NCBI RefSeq assembly: GCF_001650735.1
Contig: NZ_LXVY01000027.1
Span: 1-64,000 of the forward strand
From: Sphingomonas sp. TDK1
GTDB lineage: Bacteria > Pseudomonadota > Alphaproteobacteria > Sphingomonadales > Sphingomonadaceae
Length of the DNA: 64,000 bases
Direction of reading: 5' to 3'
Position 1 is the first letter of the stretch, and each line of letters starts with the position of its first letter. Below are positions 25,800 through 34,321 of this stretch, piece by piece. The notes beneath the pieces are model-generated. The model did not search any database. It was not told the origin of the DNA and saw only the letters and a list, made by a program, of their open reading frames with translations. Both the position numbers and the translations under genes were made by a program.

Positions 25800-26908
25800 A
25801 TCGGCAGCAGTGCCGCCCCCAGCGCCGAGCCGCCGCCGCCGAGTTCGGAAATCTCGATCGGGAAAGTGCCACCCTCGCGCGCGGCGACATGGTCGCCCCA
25901 GATCACCGCCCCGCGGTTCAGCCGCTCGGCAAGGCCGCGCATGATCGGCGCCGGGAGCGGGCTCATCAGCCGGATAGCGCCCGGATCCAGCCAGGCGAGT
26001 GCGGAGTTGATCGTGTGAAGCAACTGGTCCGCCGCACGATCCTGCCAGCGGGCGATCACATCCTCATAGCCGCGGATCGCGTCACAAAAGTCCGCGAGCG
26101 AATGGACCGCGCAGCCGGCCGCCTGCAGCGTAGCGATCAGGTCCAGCGTGGTAGGGCGTGGCCGGTCGCCGGGATAGAACATGCCGATCTCACCCGCACC
26201 GCCGCCTTCGCCGCGCATCAATCGTCCCTCATGGATGATCCCGGCGCCCACGCCGTGGCCAAGCAGCAGGACGACCGCGGTCGTGCAGCGGCGGATCAGC
26301 CCGCCCAGATAATATTCGGCAAGCGCGGCGGCGGTCGCGTCGTTCTCGATCCAGATCGGCAGCCGCAGCGTCTCCTCCAGAATGGTGCGCAGCGGCGCAT
26401 CCTTCCAACCGGGCAGGTTGCGGACGATGTGCCAGCGGTTGCCGTCGCGTGACAGCGCGGGCCCCGGTGCGCTGAAGCCCACGCCATAGAGCCGGCGTCC
26501 CAGCAGCCGATGCTCGAGAGCCAGCTCATGGATGCGCCGGTCGACATGGCGGGCGAATTCTTCAGGATCAATCGCCGCTATCTTCTCGGAGGTCAGCGCG
26601 ATCACCCCACCGGCATAATCGACGATCGCGATTTCCAGAATGCCGGCATAGAGCGCCAGCCCCACCGCATAGCCGCCCGCCGGGGAGATGCGGAGCGGCA
26701 CCATCGGGCGGCCGCGCCCCGTCGGCGCGTCGGACGGCAGCTCCTCGACCAGCCCTTGGCCGATCAGCGTTCGCGTCAGCTTGGAAATCGCGCTGTTGCT
26801 GATCTGGAGCGAGTCGGCGAGCGCAGAACGCGATTGCGCGCCCTGGAGACGCAATTGCCACAGCAGCCGCTTCTCTTCGTCCAGCAGGGGCAGGGGCTGG
26901 TGTCTCAT
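25775..26908 (-). CDS. ROK-family transcriptional regulator
   Basis: A 377-residue ROK repressor. An N-terminal winged helix (residues ~10-70: LLWQLRLQGAQSRSALADSL, QISNSAISKLTRTLIGQGLV) precedes a sugar-kinase-like ROK domain with VGFSAPGPALSRDG, IENDATAAALAEYYLGG and VLLLGHGVGAGIIHEGRLMR. The zinc motif of Mlc/NagC (CxCGxxGCxE) is not evident; the region reads GEGGGAGEIGMFYPGDRP, so sugar kinase-type zinc binding may be lost. The ATG at 26908 is chosen because an alternative at 26947 would fall inside the operator palindrome. Divergent from the TonB receptor at 27031, which it probably regulates. Confidence 0.88.
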   Translation of the reverse strand: MRHQPLPLLDEEKRLLWQLRLQGAQSRSALADSLQISNSAISKLTRTLIGQGLVEELPSDAPTGRGRPMVPLRISPAGGYAVGLALYAGILEIAIVDYAGGVIALTSEKIAAIDPEEFARHVDRRIHELALEHRLLGRRLYGVGFSAPGPALSRDGNRWHIVRNLPGWKDAPLRTILEETLRLPIWIENDATAAALAEYYLGGLIRRCTTAVVLLLGHGVGAGIIHEGRLMRGEGGGAGEIGMFYPGDRPRPTTLDLIATLQAAGCAVHSLADFCDAIRGYEDVIARWQDRAADQLLHTINSALAWLDPGAIRLMSPLPAPIMRGLAERLNRGAVIWGDHVAAREGGTFPIEISELGGGGSALGAALLPIHASIARS

Positions 26909-26945
26909 CTCCGGTAGCTCGTACCCCCTGTGCGGCCGGCATTCC

Positions 26946-26967
26946 ATTTATTTTCTAAGGAATAAAT
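26946..26967. promoter_or_regulatory. ROK-type operator between the regulator and the TonB receptor operon
   Basis: ATTTATT (26946-26952) and AATAAAT (26961-26967) form an inverted repeat with 8 bases between them. The known Mlc/NagC operator type has TTATTT-like halves facing AAATAA-like halves at similar spacing, so this matches a ROK site well. It lies in the 122-base gap between the divergent starts, in an AT-rich patch unusual for the genome. Confidence 0.6.
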
Positions 26968-27030
26968 AAATCTGTCATGGACTCTCCGCATCGGGCGACC
27001 AAACCTGCCAAAAACAAAGGGGAACCTCCG

Positions 27031-29544
27031 ATGACGAAGCATGATCTGACCGTCAGCTGCGCGGTGCTTGCGCTGAACGTCCTGGCACTGCCGGCCCTCG
27101 CCCAGACCACGACCACGGCCACCACCACGCCCGCCGCCGATCCGGCCCAGACGGCGGAAGACGGCGCCAACGACATCATCGTCACCGGATCGGCCCGCGC
27201 GCAGCGCCGCTTCGACGTCTCCTACGCGATCAATTCGCTGAGCCAGGCGGATGTCCAGAAGATCGCGCCGAAGAGCTTCGCCGACCTGCTCGGCACCGTT
27301 CCCGGCATCCAGGTCGAGGCGACGGGCGGCGAGGTGCAGAACATCACCCGCATTCGCGGCATCCCGACCGATCGCGGCTATCTGATCTTCCAGCAGGACG
27401 GGCTGCCGCTCTATCACGAGATCGACGGCGTCTTCTTCAACTCCGGCGAAGGCATGAACCGCTACGACCTGATGACCGAGCGGGTCGAGATTGTACGCGG
27501 CGGCCCGGCGCCGATCTATGCGAGCAGCGCGGCGGCGATCGCCAACAACATCACCGTCTCGGGTGGCCCGCAGGCGCGCGGCAAGGCGCAGGTCACGCTG
27601 GGCGATACCGGCCTCTACCGGCTCGATGCGATGCAGTCCGGGCCGCTCAGCGAGAACACCTATTATGCGATCGGCGGCTTTATCCGCCAGCATGACGGCT
27701 ATCGCTATGGCGGCTTCCCCAGCGACAAGGGCGGCCAGATCCGCGCCAATATCAAGCACCAGCTGAGCAACGGCTATGTCAAGGTCTCGGCCGAATATGT
27801 GAACGACCACAATCTCTTCTACCTGCCGATCCCGACCAATGATCCGCGCAACCCCTCGGTCTCGCTGAACAACTATATCGATTACTTCGAGGGTACGCTG
27901 AACTCCCCGTCGCTGCGCAACGTCAACATTAAATATCGCGACGGCTCGGGCGCGTTGCAGAGCATGACGCGTGACCTTTCCAACGGCCGTCACATGCGAT
28001 TCTTCAACGCGGCGCTGGACTATCAGGCCGATTTCAGCGGCTGGCAGGTATCCGCGAAGGTCGGGGGCACCAAGGGCAAGTCGAGCTTCGACGCCTTTTA
28101 TTCCACGACCAACCCCGCCGATGCGACGACCTTTGCCTCCAGCTATCTGAACGCGGCGCGTACCGCGTTCGGGGCGAATGTGACGCGGCTCGGCTATGCC
28201 TTTGCCGGCACCAACGGCGCCTCGGTCTACGATCCCTCGACCGCGTCGGGGCTGATCATGTCCGGCCAGTATCGCGCGTCGGAATCGGACTTCTATTCGG
28301 TGCAGGGTGACCTCAGCGTCACCCGCAAGTTCGACACCGCGATCGGCAGCCACGATGTCCGCGTCGGGCTGTACGGCGCCTTCTACGGCAACACGCTGCT
28401 CCAGGCCTATCAGGACATGCTGATCGAAGTGCGCAGCCAGCCGCGCACGCTCGATCTGCTCGCCTATTCGGCGACCGGGCAGGTGCTGGGTTCGGTCACC
28501 CAGAACGGTGTGTTGCGCTACACCACCACGCTCAACCAGGGCGAGGGCGACGCGCAGATGATCGCCTTCTATGCCAACGACACCTGGGAGATCGCCCGCG
28601 GCCTGCGCGTCGACGCCGGCATCCGCACCGAGAAATACAGCTACAAGGGCATCGCGTTGCCGACCACCCAGGTCAATCTGGGCGACTCGACGACGCTTGC
28701 CGACGACACTACCCGCGCCTTTACCGGCCAGGTGCTCGACCAGCGTCTGAAGCCCAGCGCGACCAACTGGACCGTTGGCGCCAACTACGACCTGAACGGC
28801 CATTTCGGCGCCTATGGTCGCATCTCCAACCTCGAAGTGCCGCCGCAGCTCGGCGTGGTGACCGGCATCAACGCCACGATCGTCAAGACCAAGGCGCGCC
28901 AGTATGAAGTCGGCCTCAAGGCGAGCTTCGGTTCCAACTATCTCTATGCCACCGGCTTCTACACGAAGTTCAACCCGTTCAATGCCTCGTTCGCGGCGTT
29001 TAACCCGGTCACCGGCCGCAACGACCAGACGCTGCCGTTCATCGGCGAGGCCTCGGTCAAGGGCGTCGAGGTCGATGGTCGCGTGTCTCCGATCCGTTGG
29101 TTCTCGCTCGATGGCTCGGTGACCTGGCAGAACCCCGAATATGCCAATCTCCAGAATAACTCTGGCGCGGACCCCAGCGCGGTCAACGGCAAGCAGATCA
29201 TCCGCGAGGCGAAGTTCTTCGGCAATCTGCGCCCCAGCTTCGACTTCGAGCTGGGCGACAAGAAGGTCTCGATCTTCGGCCGCTATGAATGGGTGGGCCG
29301 GCGTTATGTCGACCTGTTCAACCGCACCGCCATGCCGGGCTACCAGACGACCGGCGCGGGCGCCTCGCTCGATTGGAACGCATGGCACTTCCAGGTGGTG
29401 GGCGACAATCTGTTCAACGCCCATGGCCTGACCGAGGGCAACACCCGCACCGACCAGTTCGCCGGCCAGGGTTCGAGCCAGGCGATCTATGGCCGTCCGC
29501 TGTTCGGCCGTAACTTCCGCTTCATCGTCAGCCGCAGCTGGTGA
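27031..29544 (+). CDS. TonB-dependent receptor
   Basis: An 837-residue outer membrane receptor. The signal peptide (CAVLALNVLALPALAQ) is followed by a Thr-rich linker and TonB box (NDIIVTGSARAQ). The plug shows FADLLGTVPGIQVEATGGEV, IRGIPTDRGYLIFQQDGLPL and VEIVRGGPAPIYASSAAAIA, and the barrel ends FRFIVSRSW with a terminal aromatic residue. RBS AAAGGGGA before ATG 27031. The stop overlaps the start of the next gene (TGATG), so it is coupled to a YdcF-type protein and an S1/P1-type nuclease. A ROK-controlled operon suggests sugar or phosphorylated nutrient uptake. Confidence 0.92.
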   Translation: MTKHDLTVSCAVLALNVLALPALAQTTTTATTTPAADPAQTAEDGANDIIVTGSARAQRRFDVSYAINSLSQADVQKIAPKSFADLLGTVPGIQVEATGGEVQNITRIRGIPTDRGYLIFQQDGLPLYHEIDGVFFNSGEGMNRYDLMTERVEIVRGGPAPIYASSAAAIANNITVSGGPQARGKAQVTLGDTGLYRLDAMQSGPLSENTYYAIGGFIRQHDGYRYGGFPSDKGGQIRANIKHQLSNGYVKVSAEYVNDHNLFYLPIPTNDPRNPSVSLNNYIDYFEGTLNSPSLRNVNIKYRDGSGALQSMTRDLSNGRHMRFFNAALDYQADFSGWQVSAKVGGTKGKSSFDAFYSTTNPADATTFASSYLNAARTAFGANVTRLGYAFAGTNGASVYDPSTASGLIMSGQYRASESDFYSVQGDLSVTRKFDTAIGSHDVRVGLYGAFYGNTLLQAYQDMLIEVRSQPRTLDLLAYSATGQVLGSVTQNGVLRYTTTLNQGEGDAQMIAFYANDTWEIARGLRVDAGIRTEKYSYKGIALPTTQVNLGDSTTLADDTTRAFTGQVLDQRLKPSATNWTVGANYDLNGHFGAYGRISNLEVPPQLGVVTGINATIVKTKARQYEVGLKASFGSNYLYATGFYTKFNPFNASFAAFNPVTGRNDQTLPFIGEASVKGVEVDGRVSPIRWFSLDGSVTWQNPEYANLQNNSGADPSAVNGKQIIREAKFFGNLRPSFDFELGDKKVSIFGRYEWVGRRYVDLFNRTAMPGYQTTGAGASLDWNAWHFQVVGDNLFNAHGLTEGNTRTDQFAGQGSSQAIYGRPLFGRNFRFIVSRSW

Positions 29545-30698
29545 TGCGTCCGCTGTTCTCGGCAATGGCGCTCGCGCTGAGCGTGATCGCCGCCTCGGCT
29601 TCGGCCGAGGCGGCAGGGGACGCGGTGATGGCGGCGCTGGCCGCGCGGCTGTTCCCGATGCTCGACGCGGCGGGGCACGACCCCGCCGCACTCGCGCGGA
29701 TCGCGCGTGCGCCGGGCATGGAGGCCCTTTTGCGCGCGCGGCGCGAGCGGCGAGCGGCGTGTGGCGCGGATCTAGCGTGTCGCGCGCAGGCGTTGCTGTG
29801 GAGCGATCGCGAGGCGGATACGCTGCGCCGGGCGGTGGCGGCGGAAAAGCTGCCGGGGGCCGATGACGGCCTTGCCGGGCAGGTGGATCGTGAGATCGCG
29901 GGTATCAACCTGATCCTTCGCACCTATGCGCTGGGTGCGATCCCCACCACGGCGATCGACGGCCCCGGCACGGTGTCGCCCCAAGACCACCAGGCACGGC
30001 TCCAGGCGGCCGACTGGCTCGCCGAGACGCCGCGTGCGGGATCGGCGCAGCAGTTCGACCCGAGCGTCGATTACGCGCTTGCGCTGCTCGACGTGAGCGA
30101 CCGCACCGACGCAATCGGCCACGAGCCGCTGACTGGCCGTGCCAATGCTGCCCCGATGGCCCGCGCCAAGACGCTCGAGTGGAAGCGCTATCGCTACAGC
30201 GCGATGATCGTCACCGGTGTCGGCCCGGAGATCGAGGGCGAGCCGCTGAGCCCCTTCGGGAAAGTCCATCTCCGCCTGGCCGCGCGCCGGTTCGCGCAGG
30301 GCGACATCGCCTTCATCCTCGTCACCGGCGGCCGGGCGCACCCCCGCGGGACGCCGTTCACCGAGGCGGATGAAATGCGCCAGGCGCTGATCGAGCGCTA
30401 CGGCATTCCGGCCGACGCCATCGTCAGCGAACCCTATGCCCGCCACACCACCACGAATTTGCGCAACGCCAGCCGGCTGCTCGCAACCATGGGCGCGCCG
30501 CTGGACGCGGAGACGATAATCGTCTGCAACCCGCTCCAGAGCGCCTATATCGAAAGCGCGAAGTTCACCGCGCGCAACGCCGCCGAACTCGGCTACCAGC
30601 CCGGCAAGGTCGTCCGCCGGGTCTCGCCGACCGAACTGGTGTTCCGCCCGTCGCGCCTGTCCGAGCGCGTAGACCCGCGCGACCCCCTCGATCCCTGA
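29544..30698 (+). CDS. YdcF/SanA-like (DUF218) exported protein
   Basis: A 384-residue protein with a signal peptide (FSAMALALSVIAASASAEA). The C-terminal half, from about residue 205, is the DUF218/YdcF fold: YSAMIVTGVGPEIEG, then FILVTGGRAHPRGTPFTEAD, the acidic/helix part EMRQALIERYGIPADAIVSE and ARHTTTNLRNASRLLATMG. YdcF proteins have a Rossmann-like fold; SanA-like ones act in envelope homeostasis, exact chemistry unknown. The N-terminal ~180 residues are Ala-rich helices without a known family. Starts inside the stop codon of the TonB receptor gene (TGATG), and is followed 11 bases later by the nuclease gene. Confidence 0.78.
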   Translation: MRPLFSAMALALSVIAASASAEAAGDAVMAALAARLFPMLDAAGHDPAALARIARAPGMEALLRARRERRAACGADLACRAQALLWSDREADTLRRAVAAEKLPGADDGLAGQVDREIAGINLILRTYALGAIPTTAIDGPGTVSPQDHQARLQAADWLAETPRAGSAQQFDPSVDYALALLDVSDRTDAIGHEPLTGRANAAPMARAKTLEWKRYRYSAMIVTGVGPEIEGEPLSPFGKVHLRLAARRFAQGDIAFILVTGGRAHPRGTPFTEADEMRQALIERYGIPADAIVSEPYARHTTTNLRNASRLLATMGAPLDAETIIVCNPLQSAYIESAKFTARNAAELGYQPGKVVRRVSPTELVFRPSRLSERVDPRDPLDP

Positions 30699-30709
30699 AA
30701 GGAACCGCG

Positions 30710-31687
30710 ATGCGCCGCTTCGCCCTGGCTGCCGCTCTCATGCTCTGCCCCGCCGTCGCCCATGCCTGGGGCCATACGGCGCATGCCGTGATCGATCGCG
30801 CCGCGATCCAGGCGATCCCGGACAACGGCCCCACCTTCCTGCGGCGCTATGCCGATTATATCGCCGCCTCGGCAACGGTCCCGGACAGCTGGCGCGGCGA
30901 CTCCGAAGGCTTCTCCAAGATCGAGGAGGATCCCAACCATGGCTGGTTCCGCGAGCAGTTCACCTTCCTGAAGCCCATTCCGCGCTCGCGCTACGCGTTC
31001 ATCATCGCGCTGTACAAGCGGTACGAGACGATCAAGGACAGCGATCCCGCCACCGCCGCGCGCACCAATATCCGCTGGACGGGCACGCTGCCCTATGCCG
31101 CGATGGAAGCCTATGAGCGGCTGATCGTGTGCATGCGGGCGATCCGCGCGGCGCAGGCGAGCGGCAGCGATGCCTCGGCGCCAGAGCAGAACTGCGCCTT
31201 CCAGGTGATCCGGCTCGGCCATTATATCGGCGACGGCGCGCAGCCGCTGCACGACTCCGTCAACTCGGACGGCTGGCTCGGCCCCAACCCCAACAACTAT
31301 ACCCGCGATCGCAGCATCCATGGGCGGTTCGAGAGCCGTTTCGTCGACGCCATCGGATTGCAGCCGGGGGACATCGTCGGGCAGATCGGCGCGGTGGGCC
31401 ACCAGCAGGGCGACATGTTCACGGCCGTGCTCGGCTTTCTCGACCAGTCGGGCGACCGGATGGAGCGGGTCTACCAGCTGGAAAAGCGCGACGGCTTCGC
31501 CAACCCGGCCGATAAGGACGTGCGCGCGCTGATCTATGAGCGGACGGCGGCGGGTGCGGCGATGCTGCGCGACATGCTCTGCCGCGCCTGGGCGGAAAGC
31601 GCAGTACCCCCCGCCAAGGTTACGCCGTCGCCGCTGGATTTCTCCAATCCCCGCTTCGACCCGGAAACCGGCTCGGCCCCTGCCTGA
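30710..31687 (+). CDS. S1/P1-type zinc nuclease (exported)
   Basis: A 325-residue exported protein. After signal peptide cleavage (VAHA|WGHTAHAV) the mature chain begins with Trp-Gly and has nearby His, as in S1/P1 nucleases, where the N-terminal Trp1 binds zinc. The motif HYIGDGAQPLHDS near residue 170 matches the HxxxDxxQPLH zinc motif, and IHGRFES follows like the HxxWE-type position. The family degrades single-stranded nucleic acids and 3'-phosphomononucleotides; phospholipase C relatives share the fold. Together with a TonB receptor it could supply nucleosides or phosphate. The 3' end overlaps the convergent transporter gene by 154 bases. Confidence 0.8.
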   Translation: MRRFALAAALMLCPAVAHAWGHTAHAVIDRAAIQAIPDNGPTFLRRYADYIAASATVPDSWRGDSEGFSKIEEDPNHGWFREQFTFLKPIPRSRYAFIIALYKRYETIKDSDPATAARTNIRWTGTLPYAAMEAYERLIVCMRAIRAAQASGSDASAPEQNCAFQVIRLGHYIGDGAQPLHDSVNSDGWLGPNPNNYTRDRSIHGRFESRFVDAIGLQPGDIVGQIGAVGHQQGDMFTAVLGFLDQSGDRMERVYQLEKRDGFANPADKDVRALIYERTAAGAAMLRDMLCRAWAESAVPPAKVTPSPLDFSNPRFDPETGSAPA

Positions 31688-33051
31688 CGGCACGCCCGCC
31701 AGTCGAGCGCGCGCAGCAGCCGCGCGTGGCGATCATGATCGAGGGTGAAGCGGCGGAGCAGCAGCATCGCCAGCAGCGCGCCGGCCAGGGGCACACCCAG
31801 ACCCAGCCCCAGCATGCCCAGCCGCACCGCCAGCGGCTGGACGGCCCCGGGCACATAGCCGAGCGCCGCCAGCGCCCAGCCGATCGTCGCGGTGGCGGCG
31901 GCGCCGCTCGCCTTCACCAGCACCAGGTAGAAGGCGAACAGCCCGGTTTCGAAACGGCGGTCGTGCCGCCACTGGACCACGTCCACCGCATCGGCGAGCA
32001 GGCCCCAGGGCAGCATGAACACGCTCGCAAAGCCGAAGCCGATCAGCGCCGCGGCGGCCAGCTGGCCCGGCGGCCACGCGATCGTCATGGCGAAAAGCAG
32101 CATGCCGAACGCGCTTACCGCATGTCCCGCGGCAAGCAGCCGGCTCTTGCTGTGGCGGTGGGTCAGCGCGGTCCAGCCGAGCACCCCGGCAAACTGGCCG
32201 CAGGTCATCGCACCGAGCAGCATCGTCACGGCCCCGGGCCGATCCACCACATAGCTGCCGAGATAGATCAGCATGCGCCCGAAACACGGCATCGCGAACC
32301 CGGTGAGCAGCGCGAGCGCGCCCATGCCCAGCACCATCGGATCGCGGAGGGGCACGGCAATTCCGTCTCCGGTGCACGGACGCGGCGCCGCATCCGTACG
32401 CCGGCCGGCCGAGGCCCAGGCGCACAGCAACATCGTCAGCGCAAAGGCCAGTCCCGCGCCGATGCCGGTCAGCGCCAGCGCGCCGAAATGATGGGCACGC
32501 CCGGCCTGCTGGACCAGCGGGGTCAGCACGGCGGCGATCGTCAGCGCGCTCGCGGTGCTGAACAGCAGGCGATAGCCCGAGACGCGGCCCCGCGCGCGGC
32601 TGTCGCTGGTCACCTGCGCCATCATCGCATTGTGTGGCACGTCAACCAGCGCATAGGCCCCGCGAAAAATGAGGATCGCCGCCGCTAGCATCCAGGCCCG
32701 ATGGAGCCCCAGCGCGGGCATCGCATAGATGAGCGCGAAGGCGGCGGCGGAGGGAATGGCGGCGAAGGTGACCGCCCAGCGATAGCCGCGGCCCGCCGCG
32801 CGCCAGCGGATCACCAGCCGGGCGGCCAGCAGATCGAACACCAGGTCTCCGCCGACGGCGAACAGCATCAGCCCCGCCGCCAGCGTGCCGGGTAACTTCA
32901 GCACGTCGGTCAGCAGGAACAGGATCGTCAGGTCCGCGCCGCTGAAGACGAGGGCCTTGCCGAAATTGCCGGACGCATAGGCGAGCATCCGGCCTTCTGA
33001 GGCGATGTCAGCGATAGGGCGCGTCCCGAACGATCGGCCGGGCGGCGGCAT
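31534..33051 (-). CDS. GPH-type MFS sugar transporter
   Basis: A 505-residue inner membrane transporter with about twelve membrane segments. The region ALVDVPHNAMMAQVTSDSRA followed by RGRVSGYRLLF is typical of the glycoside-pentoside-hexuronide:cation symporter (MelB) group, as is FGFASVFMLPWGLLADAVDV in the second half. The last ~55 residues are polar and arise from sequence antisense to the 3' end of the nuclease gene, a 154-base convergent overlap. The ATG at 33051 has GGAGA about 10 bases upstream. Last gene of the minus-strand sugar operon; it probably imports a sugar or keto-sugar released in the periplasm. Confidence 0.82.
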   Translation of the reverse strand: MPPPGRSFGTRPIADIASEGRMLAYASGNFGKALVFSGADLTILFLLTDVLKLPGTLAAGLMLFAVGGDLVFDLLAARLVIRWRAAGRGYRWAVTFAAIPSAAAFALIYAMPALGLHRAWMLAAAILIFRGAYALVDVPHNAMMAQVTSDSRARGRVSGYRLLFSTASALTIAAVLTPLVQQAGRAHHFGALALTGIGAGLAFALTMLLCAWASAGRRTDAAPRPCTGDGIAVPLRDPMVLGMGALALLTGFAMPCFGRMLIYLGSYVVDRPGAVTMLLGAMTCGQFAGVLGWTALTHRHSKSRLLAAGHAVSAFGMLLFAMTIAWPPGQLAAAALIGFGFASVFMLPWGLLADAVDVVQWRHDRRFETGLFAFYLVLVKASGAAATATIGWALAALGYVPGAVQPLAVRLGMLGLGLGVPLAGALLAMLLLRRFTLDHDRHARLLRALDWRACRQAGAEPVSGSKRGLEKSSGDGVTLAGGTALSAQARQSMSRSIAAPAAVRS

Positions 33052-33116
33052 CGCGCCCGGTCTCCACCGTCTTGGCGGTAGAAAGGCTTGGTGTCATTTT
33101 GGCGACGGTCGGAACA

Positions 33117-34298
33117 TCATCCTCCCTGCACCGGGGGCCGCTGCCCGCCCGCGAGTGTCCGCGCCTTGTCCTGCGCGGTCAGCACCAGCTCGGCGGCGAG
33201 CAGTGCCTGTGCCTGGTTCTGCGCGACCTCGGTGCGCTGGACTATGTCAGTCACGAATTGCGGACCGAAGGGCAGCGGCACGGTGCTGCAATCGATATAG
33301 CGGGTGCCCTTGGCGTCGGCGAGGAAGAGGTGGTTGCCACCCGGCCGCCCCTGAATGTCGACATATTTTCGCAGCTCGATATAGCCCTCGGTGCCGAGGA
33401 TGAAGACGCGGCCATCGCCCCAGGTCGGCAGGCCGTCGGGGGTGTACCAGTCGACGCGGACATAGCCGGTGCCGCCATTGCCGGTCAGCATCATGTCGCC
33501 GAAATCCTGGAACTTGGGATGGTTCGGCGTAGCGTAATTGCCGACCTGCGACGCGACGACATGGGCTTCGGTGGAGCCGGTGTAGAAGACGAACTGGTCG
33601 GCCTGATGGCTGCCGATATCGGTGAGGATGCCGCCATAATTGGCGACGTCCCAGAACCATGCGGGGCGGCTGGGCGCGCTCACCCGGTGCGGGGCGATGT
33701 TGATCGTCTGCACCACGCGGCCGATCGCGCCGGCATGGACCAGCTCGCCCGCCTTCACCGCCGCGCGCACCTCAAGCCGTTCCGAATACATGATTGCGAA
33801 CTTGCGCCTGGTTTCGGCGATCGTCCGGCGCACCTCGGCGAGCTGGGCGAGGCTGGTGATGCCCGGCTTGTCCGAGAGGAAGTCCTTGCCCGAGCGCATC
33901 ACGCGGACGCCGAGCGGCGCACGGAGATTGGGGATCGAGGCGCTGGCGACCACCTGCACGCTCTTGTCGTCGAGGATCTCGGCCTCGCTGCGCGCCACCT
34001 TCACGTCGCCATAGCGGGCGCGGAAGGGGACCAACTGCTTGGGATCGCCCGCATGCACCGCCACCAGTGTGCCGCCGCCGCGGATCAGCGCGTCGGTCAT
34101 CGCGTAGATGTGCGAATGGTCGAGCCCGATCACGGCGAAGCGGATGCGGTCCTTGGCGCTCGGGTCCGGCCCGGTCGGCGCGGCATTGGCGGAGACGCCG
34201 TTGCCCTGCGCGGTCGATTGGGCGCGGGCCGTGCGGGCGAGCCCGGCGCCGATAAGGCCGGCGCTGGCGAGGAGCAGGCGGCGGTCGATCATGTCCAT
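33117..34298 (-). CDS. Tat-exported Gfo/Idh/MocA-family oxidoreductase
   Basis: A 393-residue NAD(P)-dependent oxidoreductase family protein. It has a twin-arginine signal (DRRLLLASAGLIGAGLA), a Rossmann start (RIRFAVIGLDHSHIYAMTDA), the DKP variant of the conserved EKP catalytic motif (FLSDKPGITSLAQL), and GGILTDIGSHQADQFVFY in the C-terminal domain. Tat export with cofactor is known for glucose-fructose oxidoreductase. It is one of three paralogues in this operon, which alternate in use of EKP, EKA and DKP. Likely acts on a sugar or keto-sugar in the periplasm. Starts 23 bases after the preceding oxidoreductase gene. Confidence 0.85.
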   Translation of the reverse strand: MDMIDRRLLLASAGLIGAGLARTARAQSTAQGNGVSANAAPTGPDPSAKDRIRFAVIGLDHSHIYAMTDALIRGGGTLVAVHAGDPKQLVPFRARYGDVKVARSEAEILDDKSVQVVASASIPNLRAPLGVRVMRSGKDFLSDKPGITSLAQLAEVRRTIAETRRKFAIMYSERLEVRAAVKAGELVHAGAIGRVVQTINIAPHRVSAPSRPAWFWDVANYGGILTDIGSHQADQFVFYTGSTEAHVVASQVGNYATPNHPKFQDFGDMMLTGNGGTGYVRVDWYTPDGLPTWGDGRVFILGTEGYIELRKYVDIQGRPGGNHLFLADAKGTRYIDCSTVPLPFGPQFVTDIVQRTEVAQNQAQALLAAELVLTAQDKARTLAGGQRPPVQGG

Positions 34299-34321
34299 GA
34301 TGGTGTCCCTTGGGGAGAAGG

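Noticed and set aside
26909..26947. Alternative ROK start at 26947
   Set aside because: It would place the start codon inside the operator palindrome, adds 13 residues unlike the family, and has no ribosome binding site.
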